Origin: Voacanga thouarsii
Taxonomy: Eukaryota > Streptophyta > Magnoliopsida > Gentianales > Apocynaceae
NCBI GenBank assembly: GCA_026120185.1
Contig: JANUWF010002342.1
Coordinates: forward strand, 4,283,001 to 4,347,000
Direction: 5' to 3'
Length of the DNA stretch: 64,000 nucleotides
This document shows, piece after piece, positions 1 to 11,972 of this stretch (the first letter of the stretch is position 1; every line of letters starts with the position of its first letter). The position numbers and the translations under genes were made by a program. The notes under the pieces are model-generated. The model had not been told where the DNA came from, did not search any database, and saw only the letters and a program-made list of their open reading frames with translations.

Positions 1-2363
1 TGAAACAACTCTCCATTCCTTGGTTAAAACATAACTAATTCAGTCATACACTATTGAAGGACCAGAAACCTTCTTAGAGCAAAAACCATTACCAATCCTA
101 TACCTCAAACAACTCAACTTTTCTCTCAATTTAAATATTGAAAAAGTCGAAACTCTCTCTCTCATTCTTGGATAACCGAAAACTCCCCCTAGGCTAAGCC
201 ATTCAGCCTTCACTCACACAGCACACACAAAATTCCTTTTTCCTCTCAAACTCTCTCAAAAACACTAGGAACACCAAGAACACACATTACACATCTTTAA
301 GCCTAAATCACTTCTAAACATCTCCAATCACTCCCAAATTCTCTAAACCATTAGTATTCAACCCAAATTCTTTCTTGATGCACTTTATAAAACCAAAATA
401 CACAAAGTTGAACCTTCGAACGGATTAAACCACCCTTTTTTGTTGAAGATTCGAAGAACACTAAAAAGGTAGAATAACAGCAATCTTCTTGTTCTTCTTC
501 TTTTATTCAACTTCCATATATTCTTCTCTTCTTATACTCATTCATTCCTGTCTCACTCTTTCCCTCTCTCTTGTCTGAAATGGTGATGAACAACCATGGA
601 CAATCTTTGGATCGTTTAAGCCATCAAGCACTCAAGGACCTCCACTAAACAAGGCGAAACCCTCATCAAACGTTCATCAAATCAAGTATTTTTTTTTTCT
701 TGATCTCCTCTTTAAATTCTCAAATCAAGACTCTTAGATGTTGATAGATTGATTCAATAAAATGGGGTTGAAGATATGTATGTGGGTGAAGGGAGTGGAT
801 TTAAGACATGAGAATTGGAATGAATGTTGAGACTTATGGGTTATGCTTTAGAATCACTATATGTTCAATATGGTTAAGAGCTTTATGGATGTCTTGATAC
901 ATGTTAGACACTATGTCACCGTTATTGATTAGGCCTTTATGATATTATTTTTCAATAAAACCATAGATAATATTAAGCCTAGTAGAATATCATCCTTGTT
1001 GTAGTATTTGTTAATTCAAGTCTATATTCTTGGATAGATTAGCATGTTATTGGTTGAATCCTTGGGTGTATGAATATGTACACGGATTTTCTCTAGTAAT
1101 AAAAATTATTTTAAGAATTATTCTTACTATCATTATTATTAATATAATTAATATTGTTATTTTATTTAATTTTCAAATTTCAAAAAATATTAAATCAGTC
1201 CGAAATAGAAGATTATTTAAAATATTATTATTTTATTAGTTAAATAAATAAAATATTTTTATTAAATATAAATAATAATATATTAGAATTAATTAATATC
1301 AAATGACTTTTTAAAATCATATTATTATTATTAGTTAGCCTTACTAACTTTTATCTACACTCATAAATATTATTTATATTATAATAATTTATTTATTATT
1401 AATTTTATTTGTTAATTATTAATTATTAATTATTAATTAAAATTAAGTATAATTTATTATTATTTATAATAATACTATTTAAATATTATTTATTACCAAT
1501 ATTATTTAGGATTTATTATTACCCATTATTTATTACTAATTTTATTTATTATCAATATTACTCATTATTTATTATTTGGTAATAAATAGTTAAAATTATA
1601 ATTTATTATTTATTATTTATAACACTTGTTTATTTTAACTTATCAAACTAATTTTATTTTATAAAATACTTGATCAACTAGTATTAAAGCTTAAGGCATT
1701 GTTGTTATAACTAGATGTTATTGTAACTAGTTGACCTAAGAACTATTTATGTAAGGTAAGTATTGTATGGATATTGGACTTATACATTGTATTTATGCCA
1801 GGCGGGATTAAGTTACCTCGAATTACCTTGCAAGACTTTTGTACCCAAGAAGAGCAAAAGATCAGGTAAGTTCCTGCATAAAGTTGTTTGAAGACCAAAG
1901 TTACCTTGGCAAGTCAAATTCAATGTATACAAGTATTTGTACTGTAAATACAAGTATGAACAATTTTCCTTTTCTTTTCAGTCAAGCAAACCATTTAAAG
2001 TCAAATATGCAATTTTATACAAAATGCTAAACTTTTCCTAAAAATCCAATTTTGACAAGAATTTTGGAAGCCATAATTGTTATAAAGAAAATTGATGTAT
2101 GATCTTTCTTTTCTCAAGTGGGACGAACACAACATTGAGTAATCAATAAGGGTAGACTATTAGAACCAGTCTTTGAAGGATTAGGGTAAGTCTCTCAGTA
2201 GGTGGTCATCTTTGAAGGGTGAGTCCTTTCTAGATAGGATACTAGTCCTGTAGGTCATACCAATCTGAGCTAGCAAGTTTAGTCAAGCAGATTGTGTATT
2301 TTCGGAATGAACAATCGAAAATTTTGGGTATAGAGATGAAGGAGTATCCCATCCGGTAGGCCG
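1..2363 (+). repeat. Gypsy-type LTR, left segment (Gypsy0, start outside window)
   Basis: This is the left part of a long LTR that continues at 6140-6672 after a nested insertion. It has no supported coding sequence. The assignment rests on collinear landmarks shared with the Gypsy1 LTR (8542-11958): a CAGGTAAGTTCCTGCAT-like splice-donor motif near 1864, a block ending in 'cggtaggccg' just before the insertion, and a matching end after it. Positions 1090-1660 are extremely AT-rich (TTATTATTAATT-like). Compared with the 3.4-kb Gypsy1 LTR, roughly 0.5 kb of its start would lie before this window. Plus orientation follows from the shared landmarks. The short ORFs here have no recognisable similarity and I treat them as chance. 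Confidence 0.6.
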
Positions 2364-5300
2364 TGTAACACCCCATATTTTCTTCTTGTCGTAGTGGGCC
2401 AAACTCAGATGGGAGATCGCCCCGTCTGAATTCTCAGACTAGAGATCTTTATAACAATTTAAACTTAAAGTAAGCGGTATAGTCGAAACTTAAGTAAATA
2501 TATGAAACATGCTCTTTATTTATATAGACATATGAGTCATGATAGGTACATTGTGATAGTTTCCAAAATATATAAGCAAAAACATCTCATAGTCTATGTA
2601 CAATGATCACTCCAAAAGATTTGCTATCCAGTGCCATAGAAGAAGTCCTGGAATACCATTGTTATTCTTCAACTCCAATCCTTAAAAAAAAGGCAAACAT
2701 ACGTGTGAGTGGTCTACTCAGTGAGTCCCGCGTGTGCCAGTGTGTTGCTTAGAAGAAGAAGTCAATTTTCAATTTCTTTGCTGAAATAAATTTTATAACA
2801 GGAAAAATAGTGGTAATTGATGAATTTAGGTTCAATTTATTATGTACTTTTGAAAAAACAATGACTTCCAAACACATGGCTCCTAATTCAATAAATGCGG
2901 GTTCTTCCCCATTTAGAAGTGCGACCCGCGTGCAAAGTTTAAGGAACTTCGCCTTCGGCTATACGGTCTCTTGTGCCAGGGACTGCGCCTTACAGCACGT
3001 CACCCGTGTTATGCCGGAATGATGAGTAGCGTACAAATGTATCTCACCGTGCACTTAGGGATCTTTTACTTGCCACCATAAGTCAGGGGTTCCAATCCTG
3101 ACGTCAATCACTATTGAGGTGGCAAGGAATTGAACACACCGAATGTCCCTGCTCAGTATCATGTGAACAACCCACCATCATAATTAATAGGCAATTGACG
3201 GGCTCACAACGGCTAGCTAGGAATGACTCATCACAATGTCCTATCGCCCTGTTTGGAGTAAGACAATCCCTGGAACCGATCAGGTTACTTGGGGTCGTCT
3301 ACCTAAAACATGGGTTAGTACAAAGATCAAAGTCATTGCTGACTACTCAACGCAACAATACCAACTCCATCTGACTGATCAGGCCAGAGGGTCATCTGAT
3401 CTCGCAGGATTTTCAAATCAAAGCATTTCTTATTTTCTGGGGCCGTACTTGATCACAAAAGACTTTTTGAGGGTATTCGGGTCATTTTACCTATACCCGA
3501 TTTGAAAAATATTTACAAAAATTTCGATAAGAATATTTCAGTCATTTACCGAATACTCGAGTTCCAAGAGTTTTTATAAAATATTCCAATAAGGATACTT
3601 GGATTATTCTCCAAATACCCGATTCTAAAATTTACCATTTTTCAGAAATCCCAAATATTTAATTCGAAAAGGACTAAATTCATAAAATTCATGTTTTAAA
3701 CATCCAGGGAGGTTTCCAAGTTAAATATGAAATTTATTCGAGTCCGAAATAGTATAAAAGCAAATGTTGCTCATGTAAACCTTACACATATTCGAGGATT
3801 TCCAAAATGGCATAAAACATAGCATTTTATAGAAAATTAAAGCACACTAGCCTTTAAAAAGGTTTAGAAATCAATGGGACTCACCTTGTATATTAAGTCG
3901 AAGTGGCACTCGTATAGTCCTAAAAGAAGTTCCCTCGACTTGATTTACCTACACCATTAGTATATCTCCGTATTATTACTTAATGGGTTCAAATGCTTGA
4001 TGGTTCGAATAAGGTTTCTATAAGTTCCTTAAAGAAATAATTGAATTAATACTTTTGATGGTTTTCTGGTTTTATAGCTTTACCATCCTCCACTATTCTT
4101 CACATAACTTATTCATTTTAGGTCCAAATAAGGTGAGGCTTCTTCCATAATATTCCTAAGATATCCCTCTATCAATTCCAAGTCACAAGACATGTAAACT
4201 CGATCCCATTTTGTACAGTTTTTCAGTTAATTCCACTTTTCTGGAGTTGGAGTTTAGTTTTGTCATCTTCCGGTATTTTGTACATAACTGCTTCAATACA
4301 GGTCCAAATGAGGTGAAACTACTTCCAAAATACTCCTAGGACATTTCTCTATCAACTTCAGGTCATGGGGGTAGTCAAACCTCTCTCCATTTCATTCAGT
4401 TTTGCAGCTAAACTTACTGTTCCGAGTTGGAGGTTCAAGATTACAGTTTAGAAGTCCAGCTTGTTTTAACTTATTCCTATGGTTTCTTCAAAATATCCTA
4501 CCACATTTAAACCCTTCAATCCTTCATTTAACATCCCAATATCAGTATTCTAATAGGTTTTCATACTCAGCACTTCTCTCTTATCCAAACGAATTAATTA
4601 TTACACGCTTACCAAACTAGTAAATTTTGACAGCTTTCATCATTCTTGCTATTCATGATCTCTTAGCCATCCAAAACCCTCACAACCTCTACACAACTTG
4701 TTCCAAATCCTTTCTAACTAGTCTAGGACATGTTTAGGATTATTTATGCTTCATTTCCAATCATTCTTACTCAGATTTACTTTGAAGTTTCCAAACAACA
4801 CAAGTTAGTTATTCATCACCATCAATTAGCTCTTCTTGTTTCTTTATCATTTCCATCCTTTTCCTTTTCCAAATTTTCAGCATACCATCACTCCAATACA
4901 TCTCAAATAAACTGAAAACGATGCTCAATTCATCATCAACCCAACCAATCAACCAACAACCATCACAAAATCAAAATATTTTCATTACTCAACATCAACA
5001 ATTTTATATGCAAATAGCTTCCAACTTCTAGTATCATTCTCTTAGCTTTTAGAAGTGATCCCTTACCTTTCCAAGATGAAGGCAAAGCTGTGACACTCCT
5101 TCCTTTCCTTCCTTCTCCTTTCCTTCTCCTTGCTGCCGGTTTCCTTTTCTTCCTCCTTGCTACCGGTTGTCTTTTCCTTGCTCTCTTGCTGCCGAAAATC
5201 TCTCTCTCTCCCTTAGTCTCTTTTTTTCTTGTTTTTCCTTTCCTCTCTTCACTTTTCTGATTTTTCTTCTTCTCCTCCCAGCTTTGGCCGAAATTCTCCC

Positions 5301-5684
5301 CTCCTTGCTTCTATTTATATAGCTCAATCCTCTTGGTCTTGTTTTGATCTTAATAAAATGACTTAGGGTGAGTTGGCATTTCTAGAAGTCTTTAGACTTC
5401 TCTAACATTCATAAGAAGATTAAGGATCATGCTAGAAAGTTGTAGAACCTTTTAGAAGTTTATAGAAACTCTTAAAATTTCTTAGGACTAATATATACTT
5501 AATCATGATTAATTTACCCTAATCTAGTTTAACTTAATTAAGCTTAATTAGAAAAAGTCTAAGAATGATTAATCTTCATCAAAAATATCATGCTTGTGGG
5601 CTATCTTAATTTATTTCTTATGGGCCTCCTAAAATATCTTAGTATATAATATAATATAATTAAGATATTTATAGTATTAGTTGT

Positions 5685-5731
<47 letters not shown>

Positions 5732-6134
5732 AAATAATAATAGCAAGAATAATATAATAATTCAATATAATTATTGAATTTAATAATACTATAATTTAAT
5801 ATTACCAAGAAATATTTGTATTAAATAATAGATATAAAATTAATAGTAATGGATAATAGAATAAAAAATAATAATATTATTATCATTAAACTACAATAAT
5901 AATGATAATAGAATAAAGTAAAATAAAATAGAATAGAATAAAATAATAATATTATTAGTAATAATACTAATAATACTAATATTAATAATAATAGCACTAG
6001 GGATGGCCATTCTATAACACTATGAATAATATTATTAATTTATAGCCTTAATAATATTATTAATAATAAGGGAGGGAAAATATATCATTAATTTTTTTTA
6101 TATGTGGTTTCATTTTGGACGACGGGTTATTACA
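2364..6134 (-). mobile_element. Solo LTR of a gypsy-type retrotransposon, nested in the Gypsy0 LTR
   Basis: The segment begins TGTAACACCCC and ends GGGTTATTACA, the TG...CA pattern of an LTR. It is flanked by a perfect 5-bp duplication GGCCG (2359-2363 and 6135-6139). No primer site, polypurine tract or pol sequence is visible, so a single LTR remains, about 3.77 kb long. I orient it on the minus strand because that strand has a TATA box (TATATAAATAG, 5321-5311). A pyrimidine/purine-biased leader follows, and an AAG|GTGAGT splice-donor-like motif (GT at 3884-3883) corresponds to the one in the other long LTRs. It also contains a (TA)n microsatellite. None of the short plus-strand reading frames inside it look real. 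Confidence 0.75.
5687..5724. repeat. (TA)n microsatellite
   Basis: An uninterrupted run of alternating T and A lies within the nested solo LTR. It is flanked by a wider AT-rich tract (about 5480-6080) of short AATAATA units. Confidence 0.95.
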
Positions 6135-6139
6135 GGCCG

Positions 6140-6672
6140 TACACCCTCCTTGTGTCAGTATGAACAAAGTGTGGTATCCTGAATGTTTTTTTCTCATGAT
6201 GTACAAAGTATGGTGCCATGGCTACCTTTTTTGGGTGGTTGTATTTATTGTATACCACTCTTCATTTACGAAATTTATTTGAGGCTTGCCAACACTATCT
6301 TTTATGAAAATTTCTCAACTTGCATACATGAACTATTTTACCTGGAACACTCAAAGCACATATAAGCTTATTGAGATTTTTGTCTTACAACCTTTTATAC
6401 CATGTTTTCAGGTCGGTCCTACTGTGAAGGTTATTAATTAAAGATTACCTTGATGTGAAGACTTATTTCTTTCCTACGTATTTCATTTGAGAGACTTTAA
6501 CATACATTTATTTATTTTTGAAACTTATTCATGTATTGCTTGAGTTGTAATAAGTTTAATTTTGAATTATTTCTTTCATTTATTTTATGTGTCCTAATTA
6601 TAAATACCTATTGTCCTGTGGACGGGACGACATCTCTAACCCTAATAGGGGCGTCAGTAGTAAGGTGTTACA
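6140..6672 (+). repeat. Gypsy-type LTR, right segment (Gypsy0 LTR end)
   Basis: This resumes the LTR interrupted at 2363. It contains a 'ttttcag|gt' splice-acceptor-like site (AG at 6410-6411). It ends with a block like the end of the Gypsy1 LTR: 'gacgggacgacatc', then TAAGGTGTTACA at 6661-6672, against 'gacggggcgacatc' and GGGGTGTTACA in Gypsy1. No primer binding site follows the end, so this is a solo LTR or a 3' LTR. It is inserted in the RNase H part of Copia-D. Confidence 0.6.
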
Positions 6673-8541
6673 ACTACTCCACCACCTAATGTAAAAATAT
6701 ATCCAGTGCAACCATTGCTACCAGAGTTCTTGGCAATCCAACTTGCATCACTATACCCTTCGAGTACAGTAGAGAATTTTCCATTATGCAGTCCAAGAGA
6801 AATTATTCCCTTTAACTACCTTAGTACTCTATCCAAGGCCTCCCAATGAGTTCGATGAGGACAACTTGTATGTCCAGCCAGCATAGACACAAAAAATGAA
6901 ATATCTAGTCTTGAACCATTTGTAAGATATTGCAAGCTACTGATAATTTGAGAATATCATAATTAAGACACAAGAATACTACTTTCATTCTTGAAGCTAC
7001 AGAAGAGTCACTTGGAGTTTTAGCAATTCTACAATTTTGATAACCATATTCTCAAGACCATTTTCAACATAGTGAAATTAAGAAATAGTTGTCCCCTCAA
7101 TAGAGCAAATCAACTCAAGACTAAGAATCATATTTGCAACTCTCATATCCTTCATTTTAAACTTACTTTTCAAAAATTATTTAGTCTCATTAATCATCTC
7201 AATATTGATCCCAAATAGTAAGATATCATCCACATACAAGTATAATACAATACATCCATTACAATTAACCTTACAATAGACACACCTGTTATTATCATTT
7301 ATGATGAAACTAAAGGATAAAATAGTTTTATCAAACTTTTCATACCATTATGTGGGTGCTTGTTTTAGACCATATAGGGATTTAACCCGTTTATAGACTT
7401 TTCGCTCATTTCCCTTGGCTACAAATCTCTCAGGCTGATCTATTCTTCAAGATCACCATGAAAAAAAGGCTGTCTTCACATCCATTTGATGGATAGTGAA
7501 ACTATATATAGAAGTCAATGCAACGAGCATTCGTATTGTAGTCAAACGAGCTACAAGAGAGTAAGTATTAAAATAGTCTATTCTCTTTTTTTGTCTGAAC
7601 CCCTTGGCAACTAATCTATCCTTATACTTATCAATAGCTCCATATAGTTTGAGTTTTTTCTTAAAAATCTATTTGCATATAATTGTAGTACACCCAAGAA
7701 GGAGATCAACCAACTCTCATGTCCTATTAAAGACAATGGAATCCATCTTACTTTTGACAGCTCCTTTCCAATACCCTACTTTTGAGGAAGCCATGGCTTC
7801 TTGAAATGTTAAAGGTTCGTCCTCAATATTGTAAGTGACAAAGTCACTTCCAAAGTCCTTGACTACCTTAGTTCTCTTATTCCTTTTAGATTCTTCCAAT
7901 TCCTCAGTTTGACTGTTGGAACTACTTGGACTTGCCCCACATCTCTCACCCTATCCACGTGATCAGGAATAGAGTCAGATGCTAAGGCCGAATCTAAAGT
8001 AGAAACATCTTGAGGCAAATCAGTTTTCATAAGAAACATATCCTCAAAGAATTTAACCTCACGGTATTGAACAATTGTGTTAACATCTGTGCCAGATATT
8101 TCAGACTTAACTATCAAAAACCTCATAGCATAGTTCGTTTTCACATAACCAATAAAAATGGTATCAACAGTATTTGGTCCAAACTTTTTCCTCTTATGTT
8201 CAGGAATTAGAACTTTTATAAGACAAAGCTACACACGTAAGTATTTTAAGTTAGGTTTCATATCTTTCCAGACTTCAAATGGAGTTACCTCTTTATGTTT
8301 GTGAGAGACTCTGTTCAGAATATAAAAAGTTGTATTCAAAGCCTCACCTTACATACACTTAGGCAGTCTAGAATTTAAAAGCAGACTATTAATCATATCT
8401 TTAAATATTCTATTTTTTTGTTCAACAATCCCATTTGATTGGGGAGAATAAGGGAGTATCTCCTCATGAATTATACTATTACTTTGACAATATTCAATAA
8501 ATAGATTAGACACATACTTTTTACCTTTATCAGATTTTATA
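6673..8541 (-). pseudogene. Copia-D pol fragment (integrase-RT-RNase H), degenerate
   Basis: Reading right to left on the minus strand, this is a Ty1-copia pol remnant. The integrase core end has 'SPQSNGIVEQKNR', in which the third catalytic acid (E) is kept. A linker region follows (7863-8144). The RT has 'HQMDVKTAFFHGDLEE' and an intact YVDDI box (7222-7236). The RNase H start has 'YSDASWIAKNS'. Many stops and frameshifts interrupt it. It is truncated in the integrase by the Gypsy1 5' LTR at 8542 and in RNase H by the Gypsy0 LTR end at 6672. Gag, protease and its own LTRs are not in the window. An open frame at 8349-8612 spans the LTR boundary, so its first residues are LTR-encoded and spurious. 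Confidence 0.85.
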
Positions 8542-11500
8542 TGACATCCCACCCTAAATGCCCCTAGAAATGGGAGAAATATATGGACAATATAACATGA
8601 GCATTTTTGCATATAAATATATATGGCATGGCATGAATGAATTTGTTTGAGTATGATTGTAGAAGAATTGTTATGCTTTGGCGATGTATGAGATATATCT
8701 ATTTGAAATAACGATGGATAGAATATTCTAGCATAAGAAATATATATATATATATAACTAACTCTAAATTGTGCATTTAATTTTTGAGTAGCAGTTAATT
8801 CAAATAATTTAGGTAACTATTTATTAGTTGATAAATAATTACCTATTTATTTCCTTATTATATTTGAGCATTTGCTATTTATATTTATTTAATCCTCATG
8901 CTATGATTATTTCATTTGTTTAGATGTGCATTAATTTTAGAAAGTACTTTAATATTAAACTAGTAAGATTTTTCTCATATTTTATTTTATTTGAAGAGAA
9001 ATTAAATTTCCTTAATTGAAATATTTAACCTAGCAAGAAGAATATTTAGAGGGGATTACTACTTGACTAGGCTTCTAGAAGCCTAGTAGCCACCACGCAA
9101 GAGAAGGGAAAGAGGAAAAATCCAATTCTTGTGTAGTTGGAAAATTATATTAAAATGGATTTTATATTTTTTCAATCCTTTAATATTTAAAAAAAATAGA
9201 AAATATTCTCTTTCCTATTTCCTCTTCTTGTGCTACCACCTAGCTCTCCAAACCCACTAGGAATATAATAAATTAATTATAGGAAGCTTTTTAATTAGAT
9301 AAAACCTAGAGAAAAATAGCATTTTTCTTAATTCTTTTTCTATTTCCAAAATCTATCATAATTCATCTATATAAAATCTACATAATCATATTTTTGAGCC
9401 ATTTTCTACCCAAGAACCGTCTCCCTCTCCCTCTCACACCGCTCACACAAAATTCCCCTCTTATTGCACTTAATAGTTAATTGTTTTGCTTATGGAAAAT
9501 TCTGCACATTACTACACCATTGAAGCATCATTCTTGGATTGAAAGCTTGAAGATTTAGGTGAAATTAAAGGCTATAAAATACATTATTTCTTCCCTAAGA
9601 ATGATCAAGAATACTGAAGTAAGAGATAATAACAAAAGCCTTTCTTTTCCTTTAAACCCTAGTGTCGACAATTTTGGAAAAATTAGAGTTCTTGTGTTAG
9701 AAATTGTTAAAGAAATTTTTCTAGGCAAAAAATGATTAAAGAATTATGTTTGAGAGTCATACTTGTTTAAATCTTGAAAAAAGAAATCATTCTTTCAAAT
9801 GATTTATACAAAAGAAAACACATTTTTCTTTTAAATTGGGTTTTCATAAAAAGTTAGAATTTTTCTTAAGAAAAAATGACTTCTTGATTTGTTCTTGAAG
9901 ATCTTGAAGTATGTACAATAAAGGTTGTGTTGCCTCATCTAGAGTACCCTAGGGATATGTTTTTCTTGAAGTAATAAAACAAAGAAGTTGATTTCTTGAA
10001 GCCTAAAACAAATTACATGCCAGAATTTTTGTAAATCTGTGATAGTTGTTTGTTTTAATTCAAAATAAAATAGCAAAGTAATTTATTATTGTAAGGACTT
10101 TTGATGTTGTTTACTATACATGTTTAGTGTGTGATTTATGCTAGAGATCATGCAAGAAAACCCTTAGATAAATCTCATTAATTTTTTAAAAAAACATGAG
10201 AAAATAGAGTGTTCTGTTTTGCCAATCAGCTGGCTTGAGAAGGGTATTTCATAGTGAAAAATGCGATTTTGTGGAAGTTCAAAATAGAGAAAATGTATGC
10301 CTAGGTGTGTAGAGGTTACCTGTAAAATTTTGGAATTTTATGATGAGGGACTCAAGAGTTACGAATTTTTCTTTATACCTGGGTGAATCTGAACAAAAAG
10401 CTTCAGTAACAAAAATAAAATTCCTAGACACAAATAAAGTCTAATTTGCATGCAAAACCACTTGGATTCTATTCGATATGTATTAGGGTATATCTCTGTA
10501 AAAATTGGAGTCATTCTGAGGTGTTTATATATATTTTATATCTTTTAGAAAAGAGGAGTTTATTGCTAGAATTTGTGAGCTACGTAATAATTTTAAGCTA
10601 ACTCTTTATTATTATTTCATGTACCTCGAATAGCATAGAAAATATATGGGGTGGCACTCGGGGATGGAGTGAAGGTTTTGATAAGGATTTACTTGAAGAT
10701 TTGCTTGTTTCTATGTGAGTTTGGAGAAATATAATTCTCTAAAGTATTAGGAATAGGTGGTGACTTATTTATTTTATAACTTTTGGACTTGAAAGATTAT
10801 TAAGAGCAAGGATACACTCATTAGGAGTAAGAAATTAATTTACTACACCAAGGTAAGTTCTTGCATTAAAACTACTTTTGAAATATAGCAAAAATTGCAA
10901 GTTGTCAAATATTTTGTGGTATCAATGGAAACAAGGATTGTTGTGATAAATGTTTAGTATAGCTAGTTTCCTTATTCTATTTCAACTCACGCACTGTTTT
11001 CTTAAACAAAAGGATCTTTAAAATGACTCATTTGGTTTTCTTTTTTCCACTAAATGTTTTGAATAAGGTTTACCAAGTTACGCTGGATATTTTCTTTTTG
11101 TCTTCTATTTGATGCTAATGAGTTTTCTTGTTGCAATATCATTGAGTAGTCAATAAGGATAAGCCACTTATACTAGCCTAAGAGAGGGTGAGCTAGTTTT
11201 CCGGTAGGCAGCCACCTCTAGGAAAAGAACTCGCTTTTTATTGGGCGGCAATGTTAGTGAGTCAAGCCAGTTCAAGTTAGCAAACCAGTCCCAAGTGGGT
11301 CTTCCTTTATATTCCGGCATGGACAACCAAAGTTAGCAAGGGTATAGGAAACAGAGGAGTATCCCTACTCGGTAGACCGATTACCCACCGTACTGTGGTG
11401 GAAAAGTATTATAGTACAGTTAGTAAGGGTTATGATGCAGGATTTCATGACTCAGGCTATGATGTAAGGTTTCATGGCCCACATTATTGTTGAGTGGTTG

Positions 11501-11958
11501 ATTTCCTTTAAATAAAGTTAATTATTATATATGCAAATTGAAAATGCCACTCTTATGTTTAAAACTGTTGATTTCAATTACAATTGTGGTTTTGGTATTT
11601 TAAAATTGCATGTTACAAAACTGTTTATAATGTACACTCTCACACGCACAGGACTTATTGGGAAATTTATTTCTCAAGTTCTTTGTGCATGCTTTCAGGT
11701 TGAGAGCACTATTGACAAAGTTAGGCTAGAGTTCGAGATTTTGTACTTGATATTTTGGTCATTTTGCTTTGAGACAATGTTTTATTATCCTTTGTTTTAA
11801 GACCCTGTATAAGTTTTATTTAGATTGTAAACCATTTAAGTTTTAATTGAGGTATTCCTTTGGTTAAGTCCTTTATTACCTTGTTTTAAAGACCTCTTAT
11901 CCTTTGGACGGGGCGACATCCCCACCCTTTTTGGATACGTAAGTAGCGGGGTGTTACA
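8542..11958 (+). repeat. Gypsy1 5' LTR
   Basis: The start TGACATCCCACCC corresponds to TGTAACACCCCACCC at the 3' LTR (37462). The end GGGGTGTTACA abuts a primer binding site. The LTR is about 3.4 kb long and collinear by eye with 37462-40090, including 'aatgcccctagaaatggg' near the start. A TATA box (TATATAAAA) is at 9368-9376, preceded by an AT-rich promoter-like stretch and followed by a CT-rich leader. A splice-donor-like AAG|GTAAGT has its GT at 10853, and an acceptor-like 'gctttcag' ends at 11698. No supported gene lies inside. The open frame at 11531-11800 is not recognisable. Confidence 0.85.
9368..9376 (+). promoter_or_regulatory. TATA box of Gypsy1 LTR promoter
   Basis: TATATAAAA lies about 0.83 kb into the LTR and is repeated at the same place in the 3' LTR (38286-38294). 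This is the likely RNA start region for the element. The inference rests on motif and conserved position only. Confidence 0.55.
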
Positions 11959-11960
11959 AG

Positions 11961-11972
11961 TAGTATCAGAGC
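11961..11972 (+). other. Primer binding site (initiator tRNA-Met type) of Gypsy1
   Basis: TAGTATCAGAGC lies two bases after the LTR end. It differs at one position from TGGTATCAGAGC, the complement of the 3' end of plant initiator tRNA-Met, which primes minus-strand synthesis. It fixes the LTR end and the plus orientation. Confidence 0.85.

Noticed and set aside
1090..1660. AT-rich tract as a matrix-attachment region or origin
   Set aside because: Composition alone is the only evidence, and similar tracts occur throughout the window.
3114..3505. Overlapping plus-strand frames as a host gene
   Set aside because: They lie inside the nested solo LTR, opposite to its inferred strand, and have no similarity I recognise.
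8349..8612. Minus-strand ORF as an intact integrase start
   Set aside because: Its first residues come from the Gypsy1 LTR. The reading frame only happens to cross the insertion point.
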